DNA of 64,000 bases from Sphingomonas sp. YR710 (GCF_900101455.1 NZ_FMZJ01000017.1:1-64000); one strand, 5' to 3'; shown: positions 37,301 through 46,183, counted from the stretch's first letter. The notes: generated by a model not told the origin, from the letters alone. Numbers and translations are program-made.

Positions 37301-37448
37301 ATACCAGGACGATCGGAAATTCCACGTTCGGATATTGTTTGATGGGCAGCTTCAAATATGAGACCAGCCCCGCCAGGGTCAGTGCAATGATGATCAGGAC
37401 GACAGGCGTGGGGTTGCGGATCGCCCAGGCGGAGACGCGGATCGTCAT
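34359..37448 (-). CDS. RND multidrug efflux pump, HAE1-like
   Basis: 1029 residues. The ATG at 37448 overlaps the adaptor stop by four bases. Family patterns include a start like MTIRVSAWAIRNPTPVVLI, PIKQYPNVEFP, the helix-4 segment LVIGILVDDAIVEIENIEKR, and LGLAAKNSILLVEFA in the second half. This is a hydrophobe/amphiphile efflux type pump, more like MdtC/MexF-class than metal pumps. It is the last gene of the TetR-OMF-MFP-RND operon. Substrates are probably toxic hydrophobic compounds. Confidence 0.9.
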   Translation of the reverse strand: MTIRVSAWAIRNPTPVVLIIIALTLAGLVSYLKLPIKQYPNVEFPIVLVSVTQSGAAPAEVESQITRPIEDALAGIAGLRHISSTVSLGTSSTTAEFELGTDLQKATDDVRTAVEQARVQLPAGIDPPTTRRLDIAALPITTYAISAPAMTTAQLSWFVDNTVARALQAQSGVSQVARVGGISREINVTLDPARLAAFKITAAQVNTALTATNLNDTGGRANLGGAEQTIRVLGEATDVAAIAATTIPIATGGYVRLSDIATIDDGASEQRSFARLDGRPVVAFQVSKTKAASDVSTEDRVKKAVAALEAANPGITFTKIVSTVDYTRRNFAATMQVLIEGMLLAALIVYLFLRSWRATIIAALAMPLSLVPTFAAMVMFGFSLNNVTLLGLTLVIGILVDDAIVEIENIEKRIEAGASPYRAALIGADSIGLAVIATTATIVAVFAPVSFMPGEMGQFFREFGLTVSMAVLFSLVVARFLTPVLAAYFLTAKPSQPHRPVPRFYEKALDWNLAHPWPALGVGTAMLAGSLALATTLPTGFNPIGNTGIAYLSVEGPQGATLAQMERAIDQVTKSIEAQPDVERVFAQVGAEGSLFSGHMTVILKHQRSMTTDQFQRSLTGLLRAVPDVRIATEGGGLGQVGLEVVLTGNDSAALAHAQLELVRQMRGLPQVLEPRPAPPPAAPELVIRPRPGEAARLQVSARTIAQAMRVATIGDIDANVAKFSTQERRIPIRIRLSQPDRENPDVISSLRLPTLSGKTTTLGSVADMSLGEGPGQIVRYDRERRVSVKADLNNVTLGQALKEVNKLPIMRHLPPGVHLAQTGDTEAMTELFGNIIITMLSGIGLIYGVLVLLFRSFFKPITIISALPLTLIGAFIALKLMGLAITLPVLIGMLMLLGLAAKNSILLVEFAIEDERAGQSQRDAIINACRVRARPIVMTSVAMAAGMLPTAIGLGEGSSFRQPMAVAVIGGLLSSTVLALLLVPVVYELIERIECRLRPRLARFATPRAPGDDDPIDPTEEGVVSAHP

Positions 37449-38524
37449 CGGGCCACCTGCGGTTTCACCGTATCGCCTTCGAGCACGAAGCCCTGGCCGC
37501 CGGTGAGGATGCGGGTGCCGACCGAGGGGCCGGCCTCGAGCGCGATCCATCCGCCCGAACGTATCCCGACCTTGACCGGCGTGACGTGGACGCGATCGGC
37601 CTTGTCGAGCGCCATCAGGCTTGCCCCCGATGCATCGTAGCGGATTGCGGCTTCCGGGACAGCGGGTGTGTCGTGCTGCGCCACCGCAAGCCGCACATTG
37701 GCAAAGCCGCCGGGGCGCAGATCGCGATCGGGGGCCATCAGTACGCGCGTTCGCCCGAGCTTGGTCTGCGGATCAATCTCGGCGCTTACCAGCCGCACCC
37801 TGGCCGAAACCTCGCGGCCGGATGCCAGGATCACCGTAGCGCGCATGCCGGGGCGGATGAGCGGCATCGATCGTTCCGGGACTTCGGCATCGACCTCGAC
37901 CAGATTGTCGCGTTCGATCCGGAACATGATCGTGGCAGGCGCGGCGATGTCGCCGGGCCGGACGGCGCGCGACAGGACCCGGCCGGCGACCGGCGCGCGG
38001 ATCGTCATCAGATCCTGCTTGACCATCAGCGACTGGAGCGCCGCCTTGGCCTGCGCGACATTTGCCTCGGCGGTGCGGGCGGCCAGGCCGCGTTCGGCAA
38101 TCGCTTCTGCCGACAGGATGCCTGATTGCTCGAGACCCGCGACGCGAGCGGCCTCCGCGCGGGCCTTGTCGGATGCGATGCGCTGTTGGGCCAGTACCGC
38201 GCGCTGCTGGGCAATATCGGCGCGCAGCAATATATCGTCGAGGCGGGCGAGGGGCTGTCCCTTGCGGACCTGATCGTCCTGATCGACGAACACCTGCGCC
38301 ACCGGATAGCCGGAAAGCTGGCTCGCGACCGCGGCCTCCTCGCGCGACACCAGCACGCCGGAAAGCGCGAGATCGTTGCTCATCGACCGGGCTGTGACCA
38401 GGGCCGCGCTGACGGCACGCGGCGCCGATGCTGCGCGCGTCGCATCGGCATCCTGCTTGTTCTGGCTGGAGCAGCCAGCCAGCAGGAGCGGAAACGCCAG
38501 CAGCGGAAGAAGGATGTGGCGCAA
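37445..38524 (-). CDS. RND periplasmic adaptor lipoprotein (MFP)
   Basis: 359 residues with a lipoprotein signal (LLAGCSSQ). The first lipoyl half-motif is near VASQLSGYPVAQVFVDQ with DDQVRKGQPLARLD. A coiled-coil hairpin (about 100-165) and the second half-motif TIRAPVAGRVLSRAVRPGD follow, then beta-barrel and membrane-proximal domains. It links the pump and outer-membrane factor. It lies between the outer-membrane factor (2 bases apart) and the pump (4-base overlap). Confidence 0.9.
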   Translation of the reverse strand: MRHILLPLLAFPLLLAGCSSQNKQDADATRAASAPRAVSAALVTARSMSNDLALSGVLVSREEAAVASQLSGYPVAQVFVDQDDQVRKGQPLARLDDILLRADIAQQRAVLAQQRIASDKARAEAARVAGLEQSGILSAEAIAERGLAARTAEANVAQAKAALQSLMVKQDLMTIRAPVAGRVLSRAVRPGDIAAPATIMFRIERDNLVEVDAEVPERSMPLIRPGMRATVILASGREVSARVRLVSAEIDPQTKLGRTRVLMAPDRDLRPGGFANVRLAVAQHDTPAVPEAAIRYDASGASLMALDKADRVHVTPVKVGIRSGGWIALEAGPSVGTRILTGGQGFVLEGDTVKPQVAR

Positions 38525-38526
38525 GG

Positions 38527-39945
38527 TCAGTTCCCTTTGATCTGATCAGGGGCCCAGCCGCCGCCCAGCGCCTTGAACGCGGTAACGGCATCGGTGAGCG
38601 TATCGGTCTTGACGGCGACCAGCGCGATGCGCGCGGCGCGCCACGCCTGTTCGGTTTGCAACAAGGTATCGAGGCTGACGAAGCCGGCCTTGTAGCCGCG
38701 CTGCTGCGCGCTGAAGGCGAAGCCCGCGCGTTGCTCGGCGAAATTCAGCCGATCGAGCCGTTCGAGATCCGCGCTGAGGCTGGTCAGGCTCTTTTCGGCA
38801 TCGCCATAAGCGGATTGCACGGCATGTTCATAGGCGATCACCGCCTGTTCGTCCCGTGCTGTCTGCACGCCGATCTGCGCCAGCAGCCGCGCGCGATCGA
38901 GCACGGGGACGAACAGGCCGGCGGCCAGCGTCCAGGCGGTTTCGGTATAGCCGAGAGGGTTCAGCACGCGCGTGATCGAAGCGCCGGGCTGCAAAGTGAG
39001 GCGGGGGAACAAGGCGAGCTGGTTCAGCCGCAGCGTCCCTGCCGCCGATTGCAGCCGCTGTTCGGCCTCGCGGACATCGGGGCGGCGGGCCATCACCTCG
39101 CCCGGTGTCAGCGTGGGTGGGCGAGGCGGCACCGGCAGCGCGGTGTCGATGGACAGGCTCTCGAGCGGATCGGTCCCGCGGCCGAGAAGAACGAGCAATG
39201 TCCGGCGGGCATTGGCGAAGCGCGCGCGCAGGTTCAGCAGATCGGACTGCGCATTGGCCAATTGGGTGTCGAGCCGCGCCGAATCCGATTCCGATCCGAT
39301 TCCGCTCGAGACCCGCAACCGGCCGACGCGGGCGAGATCCTCGGCGATCCGCAGGGTTTGTTCGGCTTCGGCGATTTGTGCCGCCAGTCCGCGCGTGCCG
39401 AACAATTGCGATGCAACGCTGGCGGCGAGGCTGAGGCGCGTCGCTTCATAGTCGAAGCGGATCGCGGCCAAATCGGCGTCGGCAGTGCGCTTGGCGGCGG
39501 CGCGGCGGCCGAACAGATCGACCTCCCAGCTGATATTGAAGGCGCCGCTGGCGACATCGGCCTTGCCGGCGCCCAGGGCCGTCGCTTCGGCCGCCGGCAG
39601 GCCATCGATGCTTGTGTCGCCGTGGCTGATCGAACCGTTCGGATTGCCTTGCAGATCATAGGGGGTCAGCGCGCCGCGGCGTACGGCCTCCGCCTCGCGC
39701 AGTCGGGCAAATGCGGTGCGCGCGTCGGGCGCCGACACCAAGGATTGGTCAATCAGCGCCGTCAGTTGCGGATCGTTGAACGCCTGCCACCAGCGATCGA
39801 TCGGCAGCGCGGAAGCGGGGACAGGGGCCGGCTGCGGCGTTTCAAAACGGGCCGGAACGGCGACCTGGGGTTCTGGCAGGCGATTGGATACGCAGCCGGC
39901 GAGCAACGACGCAGACAGCAGCGGCAGGACGAAACGCGCCATCAT
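38527..39945 (-). CDS. NodT-family outer-membrane efflux lipoprotein (OMF)
   Basis: 472 residues with a lipoprotein signal (LLSASLLAGCVS). WWQAFNDPQLTALIDQSL is the characteristic NodT/OprM start region, followed by the long helical barrel. It forms the outer-membrane exit duct of the RND system. Its ATG lies inside the stop region of the TetR gene (ATG at 39945, TetR stop at 39942-39944), so it is translationally coupled to the regulator. A second ATG follows at once. Confidence 0.9.
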   Translation of the reverse strand: MMARFVLPLLSASLLAGCVSNRLPEPQVAVPARFETPQPAPVPASALPIDRWWQAFNDPQLTALIDQSLVSAPDARTAFARLREAEAVRRGALTPYDLQGNPNGSISHGDTSIDGLPAAEATALGAGKADVASGAFNISWEVDLFGRRAAAKRTADADLAAIRFDYEATRLSLAASVASQLFGTRGLAAQIAEAEQTLRIAEDLARVGRLRVSSGIGSESDSARLDTQLANAQSDLLNLRARFANARRTLLVLLGRGTDPLESLSIDTALPVPPRPPTLTPGEVMARRPDVREAEQRLQSAAGTLRLNQLALFPRLTLQPGASITRVLNPLGYTETAWTLAAGLFVPVLDRARLLAQIGVQTARDEQAVIAYEHAVQSAYGDAEKSLTSLSADLERLDRLNFAEQRAGFAFSAQQRGYKAGFVSLDTLLQTEQAWRAARIALVAVKTDTLTDAVTAFKALGGGWAPDQIKGN

Positions 39946-40547
39946 CGGGATCCATAAGCTGCGAGAAACATGCGTACCGCCGAATCGGCCGAGGCATCCA
40001 TTTCCACGTCGGTGAAGCTATCGCGTTCGCCAAACAACAACCGCGTCGGCAGGTTTCCGTAGAGGAGCGCCCGCAAATGCCTAGCCATTTCCTCACAATT
40101 TCCGCATTGCAACAATTCCCGTCCTTGGGCATCGCGCAATATTTCCGTCAGGTACGGCCATATATTGATCTCGGAATTATTCAATAATGGCTGAGTGATA
40201 GACCGCAGCTCCGTCTTCTCTACGAGAATGAGCCGCTGGACGGCTATCGATCGTTCGCTGCAATGCAACCGGAGATAGGCGCGGGCGAATGCAGCCAGTC
40301 TGTCAGGCAGCGGCATTTCCGTATTGAGGGTCTGAAGCAGCGTTTCGGTCACCGGCGCTGCTGCCTGCGCCAGCATCGAGCCGAACAAATCGCCCTTAGA
40401 TCGGAAATAGTTGTAAATGGTGGCTTTCGAACTGCGCATGCGCGTGGCGACATGCGAAATCGTGGTCTCGTGATAGCCGCGCTGACGGAATTCGACCGCC
40501 GCCGCATCCAGGATCTCGCGACGCTTTGCTTCGGTCTTGATGCGCAT
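39942..40547 (-). CDS. TetR/AcrR family regulator of the RND operon
   Basis: 201 residues. The helix-turn-helix is clear at about residues 10-55 (ILDAAAVEFRQRGYHETTIS, MRSSKATIYNYFRSKGD). The C-terminal domain is helical with several Cys (LLQCGNCEEMARH). It is the first gene of the TetR-OMF-MFP-RND operon, so it probably represses its own operon in the TtgR manner, with a symmetric site just upstream of its start. Inducers are unknown. Confidence 0.88.
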   Translation of the reverse strand: MRIKTEAKRREILDAAAVEFRQRGYHETTISHVATRMRSSKATIYNYFRSKGDLFGSMLAQAAAPVTETLLQTLNTEMPLPDRLAAFARAYLRLHCSERSIAVQRLILVEKTELRSITQPLLNNSEINIWPYLTEILRDAQGRELLQCGNCEEMARHLRALLYGNLPTRLLFGERDSFTDVEMDASADSAVRMFLAAYGSR

Positions 40548-40561
40548 GGGCCGCCTTTTCA

Positions 40562-40575
40562 GTACCCGTGGGTAC
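40562..40575. promoter_or_regulatory. operator-like inverted repeat before the TetR-RND operon
   Basis: GTACCC and GGGTAC arms around two bases lie 15 bases upstream of the TetR start, which is where an autoregulatory TetR site would be expected. The inference rests on symmetry and position. Confidence 0.5.
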
Positions 40576-40661
40576 GCTTATCGGCCGGTTCATGTCCAGA
40601 GGCTTGTTCGAAAAAGCTACGTATCCCGCCATTCGCATAGTGATGCGGCGCAAGGCCACTC

Positions 40662-40691
40662 GCGTCATACCGGCCTTCGCCGGTATGACGC
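40662..40691. repeat. perfect hairpin, dispersed-repeat type
   Basis: GCGTCATACCGGC pairs with GCCGGTATGACGC around a CTTC loop (13-base stem). It is downstream of the monooxygenase gene and upstream of the TetR-RND operon. It lacks a T-run, so a REP element or a weak terminator are both possible. Confidence 0.65.
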
Positions 40692-40753
40692 TGGAGGCTA
40701 AGCGACCTTTTGATGTCTCAGCGACTCCCAGGCCAAACGCCGGTGGGTACGCC

Positions 40754-42559
40754 TCAGGCGTCGCCTTCCGGCTTCCGCTTTTGTATCATCCCCGGAAGTT
40801 CGCCGGATTCTCGCCAGCTCTTCAGGGTATCGCGAAATTCGAGAACGCCGCCGCCAAAATTGCCGTCGCGCAGGTTGGACTGGTTGTTCATGCCTTCGCT
40901 GTTGAAATAGCTGGGCGTGCAATCGCGCCACATGGTCATCCACTGCGCGCCTTTCGATTCGTGGTACGCCACCCATTCGGCTTCCGCCTCGGCCGTTACC
41001 TCGACCTCATCGAGATGGCGGTCGAGCGCTTCGCGGATGATGTAGGCAACATGGGTCGCGACCATCTCCTGCGAGTAGGGGAAGTTATTGTCCCATGAGC
41101 CTTGCCGCGTTCCCGAAATGAAGAAGTTGGGGAAGCCATGGACATGGATGCCATGCATGGTCATGGCGCCGTCCTTCCATTTTTCGGCCATCGTTGCACC
41201 ATCGCGACCGATGACCGGAATCGCCGTGCCCTTTTCATAAGGAGAGAGATCGAAGCCGGTTGCGTAGACGAGGCAATCCAGCTTGAATTCCTGGCCGTTG
41301 GCGAAAACGGCGTCTTCTAAAACACGTTCGACCCCGCGCCCCTGCGTATCGACCAGGGTCACGTTCGGCCGGTTGAAGGACGCAAGATAATCATCGTGAT
41401 AGCATGGCCGCTTGCACAGCCAGTTGTACCACGGCTTCAAACCTTCGGCGGTGGCGGGATCCTTCACGACTTCATCGACGCGCGCGCGCACATCCTCCAT
41501 GATCATGTAGTTGGCCGTCTGAGCAATCTCCGCGAAGTCGGCAGCGGTCATATTGGGCCTCGCCAGTTCCTTGACGAGCGTGGTCATCTTGCTCCAGCCA
41601 TCCTGGATCAAATCCACTTCGGCAAGGCCGCGGGTAACCAGCACGAAATTGAGCATCCGCTCCTCATGCCAGCCGGGTTTTTGGGACTTGAACCATTCCG
41701 GGTCGGTAGGATGGTCGTTACGAGCTTCCACCGAGGAGGGCGTGCGCTGGAACACGTATAAGTGCTTCGCCGATTTCGCGAGATGGGGGACGCACTGGAT
41801 TGCGGTGGCACCGGTGCCGATGATGCCGACGACTTTGTCCTTGAGGTTGACCATCGGACTGTCCGGGCTCCCGCCGGTATAATCATAGTCCCAGCGGCTG
41901 GTGTGAAAACTGTGCTGCTTGAACGTCTCGATCCCGGGGATGCCCGGGAGCTTCGGTTCGCGATAGTGACCGGATGCAATGATGACGAATTTCGCGGTGA
42001 TCCGGTCGCCCCGATCCGTCGAAATGTTCCAGCGCGAAGTCGCTGCGTCGTAGCGCGCCTCCTCGATCCTGGTCTGAAGGTAGCCCCGTTCGTAGAGGCC
42101 GTATTTCCTGGCTATGCTCCGGGAATATTCGAGAATCTCGGGCGCCTTCGCGTATTTCGCGCTGGGCATATAGCCCATTTCCTCGAGCAGCGGCAGGTAG
42201 CTGTAGGATTCGACGTCGCAAGCTGCGCCGGGATAGCGATTCCAGTACCACGTCCCGCCGAAATCGCCGCCGCGCTCGAAGATGCGGATGTTGTCGATGC
42301 CCTTCTCGATCAGCCGGACGGCTGCGAGCATACCGGCAAACCCCCCGCCAATGATAACGACATCGACGTCTTCCGCCTTCGGTTCGCGTTCCTCGAACTT
42401 GACGTAGGGATCCGTCTTGTAATGTTCGAACTCACCCTTGGTCGCGACGAATTGCGCGAGGCCTTCAGGGCGTAACTTGAGGCGCTTGTCGCGCTCCTCG
42501 TCATACTTCTTTCTCAGAGCGGCAGGGTCGAAATCAAAACCGGCTACAGCTTGGGGCAT
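40754..42559 (-). CDS. flavin-containing (Baeyer-Villiger type) monooxygenase
   Basis: 601 residues. There are two Rossmann motifs, GGGFAG (residues 71-76) and GTGATA (248-253), the GGTWYWNRYPGAACDVES signature after the first, and a BVMO fingerprint at F213-D224 reading FKQHSFHTSRWD. The usual fingerprint is FxGxxxHxxxWD, so here the Gly is replaced by Gln. The long N-terminal extension resembles CPDMO/large-ring BVMOs. It would convert ketones to esters or lactones with NADPH. The TetR gene lies upstream on the same strand, and the P450 gene further upstream may serve a related pathway. Confidence 0.85.
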   Translation of the reverse strand: MPQAVAGFDFDPAALRKKYDEERDKRLKLRPEGLAQFVATKGEFEHYKTDPYVKFEEREPKAEDVDVVIIGGGFAGMLAAVRLIEKGIDNIRIFERGGDFGGTWYWNRYPGAACDVESYSYLPLLEEMGYMPSAKYAKAPEILEYSRSIARKYGLYERGYLQTRIEEARYDAATSRWNISTDRGDRITAKFVIIASGHYREPKLPGIPGIETFKQHSFHTSRWDYDYTGGSPDSPMVNLKDKVVGIIGTGATAIQCVPHLAKSAKHLYVFQRTPSSVEARNDHPTDPEWFKSQKPGWHEERMLNFVLVTRGLAEVDLIQDGWSKMTTLVKELARPNMTAADFAEIAQTANYMIMEDVRARVDEVVKDPATAEGLKPWYNWLCKRPCYHDDYLASFNRPNVTLVDTQGRGVERVLEDAVFANGQEFKLDCLVYATGFDLSPYEKGTAIPVIGRDGATMAEKWKDGAMTMHGIHVHGFPNFFISGTRQGSWDNNFPYSQEMVATHVAYIIREALDRHLDEVEVTAEAEAEWVAYHESKGAQWMTMWRDCTPSYFNSEGMNNQSNLRDGNFGGGVLEFRDTLKSWRESGELPGMIQKRKPEGDA

Positions 42560-42762
42560 GTGAATTCTCTCCTGGTATCTGGTATCAGCAATGTCTGCTG
42601 GTGCAGATGCATTGGTGTTATTTGCGGTGTGGAAAGCCGTCAGCGACAGCTGGCTTGCCGGCTCCCGACTTCGACCGTCCGATCAGCCTCAGCCTCGCAT
42701 TCGGCCCTTCAAATCCATGCTCGAGGCTCTGATCCGGTTTCTTTGTCCATGATGTCGCGCGT

Positions 42763-43419
42763 CTAGCCATTTGCGGGCTGCGCTCCGTCAGGCCTGGACC
42801 AATCCACGCTCACCCCGGTCATGAAATCGAAACTTTTCTTGATCTCCGTCGTCAGATCCGCGCGACATTCGCTGGCAATCCACCTTTCAATCGCGTCGGC
42901 AAAGACGGCAAGGACCACATGCGCCACCAAAACGCACCGCTCAGGCACGACGCTCCGACCCTGGCGGCCAGCCAATGCCTGGCTGATGGCGGCAAGCCAG
43001 GAGAGGCCAATCTGATGGCTCATTCCTTGCAAGATGGCTGAACTTGCAACGGCACGCACCGTGCGGGCAGTCCGTTCGAGATCGACGTTGGCGATCCACG
43101 TCTCCAGAAGCGCGTTCCGTACCGCGGTCAGATCGTTTTCCAAAGAGGGGCGCTCGAGGATCGCCTGACACAGCGGTGCCATCTGGTAGGCATATCCGCT
43201 GAGAACGACGTCGGCCTTGCCGCGAAAATAATGGAAGAAGGTCGCCGTCGATATATCGGCGCGTTCCGCGATTTGCTCGAGAGTCGTGGTGTCGTAGCCT
43301 TGTTCGGCAAAAAGGGTGAGCGCGGCATCCTCGATCACCTCGCGCGTCTTGGCTTTTTTCCGCGAGCGCAGCCCTTCGCTTGGTGCCGACTCACGCTCGA
43401 ATTTCAATTGCCCATGCAT
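42763..43419 (-). CDS. TetR/AcrR family regulator near the monooxygenase gene
   Basis: 218 residues. The helix-turn-helix (ALTLFAEQGYDTTTLEQIAE, DISTATFFHYFRGKAD) occupies about residues 30-75. The C-terminal domain is helical (HVVLAVFADAIERW). It lies 203 bases upstream of the monooxygenase gene on the same strand and is a probable regulator of it. A symmetric CCTAT-TTAT-ATAGG element lies about 50 bases before its start (43469-43482). Confidence 0.85.
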   Translation of the reverse strand: MHGQLKFERESAPSEGLRSRKKAKTREVIEDAALTLFAEQGYDTTTLEQIAERADISTATFFHYFRGKADVVLSGYAYQMAPLCQAILERPSLENDLTAVRNALLETWIANVDLERTARTVRAVASSAILQGMSHQIGLSWLAAISQALAGRQGRSVVPERCVLVAHVVLAVFADAIERWIASECRADLTTEIKKSFDFMTGVSVDWSRPDGAQPANG

Positions 43420-44061
43420 GAGACGTTGATCGCAAAAAAGTAGAGTCGATGCAATTAATTTAATACGCCCTATTTATATAGGCGGGCCAATCCGCCGATT
43501 TCGGCGCGAGCATTTTCCGATTTGCATGGAAAGCCATCGTTGGGCTTGAAAGCGAAGCCCCCCGCGGGCCGCGTTGTTCTTGTTATGTCGCGGCGCACCC
43601 GATGAAACGAATGATCCTTTGCACCGGTGTCATCTCTTAAGCGCCCCTACCTGAGGCTTGCATGGGCACAATTGTCCCAGATGCCCGCCTGATCGAGCGT
43701 GCGGCGGACACTCGGCCGCGACGGTCGCGGAGCGGCTTGGCGACCGCGTGGCAGCCGATGCGAACCAACGACTTGATGTGCATAGATGAGCTACACGGCG
43801 CGGCCTGGCCGGCGGGATGCCGAGATGGCCCGCTATATCGATGGTCTTAAGGTCGCCACCCGCCATTCCGGCACCGCGTCGTAATCCGGGATCACCTATA
43901 CGCGGTGATCCCGGATTACGCTGGAGCAGCATGTCGAGCAGGCATCCTTATCGCAGGCCCTGGCTCCGTTGACGAGAATATAGGCGCAGACGACACCGGC
44001 CTGAACCATTCGCGGTGTATCGGCCGCAGCCGGCCGGCCGATCACCCAATGCGCGCATCAC
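43420..44061. other. intergenic region with a long perfect hairpin
   Basis: About 640 bases with no confident gene. The right-hand part of this gap holds a 17-base stem hairpin at 43880-43920. An AT-rich stretch at 43450-43482, including the CCTAT-TTAT-ATAGG element, fits the promoter of the TetR gene. A 32-codon frame (43786-43884, starting MSYTARPGRRDAEMARYID) is open but has no recognisable family; it may be a degenerate or very short gene. Confidence 0.45.
43880..43920. repeat. perfect 17-base inverted repeat (hairpin)
   Basis: CGTAATCCGGGATCACC at 43880-43896 and its exact reverse complement at 43904-43920, with a seven-base loop. It lies about 140 bases beyond the P450 stop. It may be a REP element or terminator. 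Confidence 0.75.
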
Positions 44062-45360
44062 CTATGAAGGAGAAGTGCCGGTCGGCGGGGTCAGCTTCAG
44101 GTGCAGCGCGGAAAGGCCGTGGATGATGTAGCTCTGCTCATAGGTCAAATTCGCCACGCCGTCGGGGTGCTGCTCCAGGTCGATATCGATCCTGGACGTC
44201 GACGCCAGCAGCTTCTCCATGATGATCCGCACTTCGGCGCGCGCCAGCGGGGCGCCGGCGCAGGTGTGCTTGCCGCGTCCGAAAGCGACGTGTTCCGCGA
44301 TCTTGGGGCGGCCAAGCTTGAGTTCGTCCGGACTTTCCCAGCGGCGCGGATCGCGGTTGGCGCCCGAGATCGAGATCATGATCTTCGATCCCGCCGGGAT
44401 GTGGATGCCGCCTACCACGGCGTCCTTGCGTGCGAGCCGGCCTTCCTGCTTGGTCGAGCCTTCGAGGCGCAGCACCTCTTCAAGGAAATCGGGGATCAGC
44501 TTGGGGTCGGCGCGCAGCCGGTCCTGGAGGCCGGGTTGGGAAATGAGGAACTTGACCGCGGTTCCCAGCAGCTTGGCGCTCGTATCCTGGCCCGCGCCGA
44601 ACATGAACATGCCAAGCTGGACGAGATCGGACGGCTCCGGGATGGAGCCATCGTTATATTTGGCGAAGGCAAATTCGGTGAGGATATCCTTTTGCGGATT
44701 GGCGCGGCGGTCGGCGATATACTCCCAGAAGTACTTGGCCATCACCGTAAACGGGCTATGCTCCGGATCGCCCGTCTTTTTGCCGTCGATGCTACCCGGC
44801 GGCGGTGCGGCGGCGATGGCGTCCATGAAGATCTTGCGGTCTTCCATCGGCACCCCGAGCAGATCCGCCACGACCATCGTCACGAACGGCGTGGCGATCT
44901 CTTTGATCAGCTCGACCTTGCCGTCAGCGACGGCCTTGCCCACCATGTCGTCGCAATAGCGGTTGATGAATTCCTCGCTCGCCTTGAGTCGCGACGGGAC
45001 GAACAGCGTGTTGATCAGCGCCCGCAGCTTGGTGTGGCGATCGTCGTCCATGTTGGAGACCAGATCCCAGCCGACGAACTCCTTGCGGTGCGCGCTGATC
45101 TGGTCGTTGATGTCGGAGCCTTCTGGGGTGAAGGGCAGCGGCATGCCGGCGCCTTGCAGATTGATGATTGCCGAGAACGCATCATGGTTGCGCATGATCG
45201 CCAGCGCTTCCTCGAAGCCGGTGACGATGTAATAGTCTTGGCCGGCCGGCTTGTAGATGGGCCCCTGCGCGCGCGCCGCGGCGAAATAGCCGTAAGGATC
45301 CTTCAGGATGTCGTAATCGGTGTAATAATCGCGATCAGCCAGTGCCTGCATGTCTCTCAC
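44062..45360 (-). CDS. cytochrome P450
   Basis: 432 residues, typical of a soluble bacterial P450 with no membrane anchor. I-helix FGAGQDTS (254-261), the ExxR pair at E295-R298 (EEVLR) and the heme loop FGRGKHTCAG with Cys367 are all present. It hydroxylates an organic substrate using a ferredoxin system not seen nearby. It is divergent from the TetR gene at 45429, which probably regulates it. Substrate unknown. Confidence 0.93.
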   Translation of the reverse strand: MRDMQALADRDYYTDYDILKDPYGYFAAARAQGPIYKPAGQDYYIVTGFEEALAIMRNHDAFSAIINLQGAGMPLPFTPEGSDINDQISAHRKEFVGWDLVSNMDDDRHTKLRALINTLFVPSRLKASEEFINRYCDDMVGKAVADGKVELIKEIATPFVTMVVADLLGVPMEDRKIFMDAIAAAPPPGSIDGKKTGDPEHSPFTVMAKYFWEYIADRRANPQKDILTEFAFAKYNDGSIPEPSDLVQLGMFMFGAGQDTSAKLLGTAVKFLISQPGLQDRLRADPKLIPDFLEEVLRLEGSTKQEGRLARKDAVVGGIHIPAGSKIMISISGANRDPRRWESPDELKLGRPKIAEHVAFGRGKHTCAGAPLARAEVRIIMEKLLASTSRIDIDLEQHPDGVANLTYEQSYIIHGLSALHLKLTPPTGTSPS

Positions 45361-45428
45361 TCCGATTGCGTTGTCCGGATCGTTAATTGGCTTGCCATCA
45401 AGGCCCTGCTGCTGCTTTCACTGCAACG

Positions 45429-46064
45429 ATGAACGCGACGACGACACCATCTCCGGATTTGTGCGACACCATAGCGCATAGTATGTCGGCGGCGGGCGGG
45501 TCAACCCCGAAGGATGCGCGTGCCGTGCGCTCGGGCACTGCGCTGCGCGAGGCGCTGTTCCGGCTGCTCGAGCGTACGACGTTCGAGCAACTGACGGTGC
45601 GCGATATCTGCGCCGAGGCGGGCGTCCATTATGCTACGTTCTTTCGCCACTATGGCGGCAAGGAAGCGCTGCTCGACGATGTTGCCGCGGATCAGATTGC
45701 CCGGCTGGTCGCGCTGACCGTGCCCATCAAGGAATCGGGCGACGATCGCGGCTCGATCCTGGCCCTTTGTCTTTACGTCGAGGATCACCGCACGCTTTGG
45801 TCGGTGCTGCTCAACGGCGGTGCCGGCGAGACCATGCGCGCCGAGTGGCTGCGCGTCACACGGAAGGTCACGGGCCCGGCGCCAACGAACAGCTGGCTGC
45901 CGGCCGAGTTGGGCACGATCTGCACGACCAGCCTGATCGTGGAAACGATCTCATGGTGGCTGCGGCAGGACAGGGGCAACTGGCTCCCTGATGCCGTTGC
46001 CGAGATCATTCATCGCCTCGTGATGACGTCTATCGCGTCGCGAGCCCCCGCCGAAGGTGCGTGA
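45429..46064 (+). CDS. TetR family regulator divergent from the P450 gene
   Basis: 211 residues from the ATG at 45429; the open frame extends 14 codons upstream without a better start. The helix-turn-helix (LFRLLERTTFEQLTVRDICA, GVHYATFFRHYGGKEA) is followed by a helical ligand domain. It starts 68 bases from the divergent P450 start, so the shared promoter is a probable target. It converges on the cupin gene. Confidence 0.82.
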   Translation: MNATTTPSPDLCDTIAHSMSAAGGSTPKDARAVRSGTALREALFRLLERTTFEQLTVRDICAEAGVHYATFFRHYGGKEALLDDVAADQIARLVALTVPIKESGDDRGSILALCLYVEDHRTLWSVLLNGGAGETMRAEWLRVTRKVTGPAPTNSWLPAELGTICTTSLIVETISWWLRQDRGNWLPDAVAEIIHRLVMTSIASRAPAEGA

Positions 46065-46183
46065 GCCAGAAGGTGGCAACGATTGCGCGCAAGCCACGGG
46101 CCGTAATTCCGTGATCGACGGTCGGATCAGGTTCGGTGCGCAGGATGGTTAAATTGCCGAGCCCTGACCGGTCGAGTGTATCG

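Noticed and set aside
43786-43884. 32-codon frame in the intergenic region
   Set aside because: No ribosome site or homologue pattern; kept only as a note in the intergenic entry.
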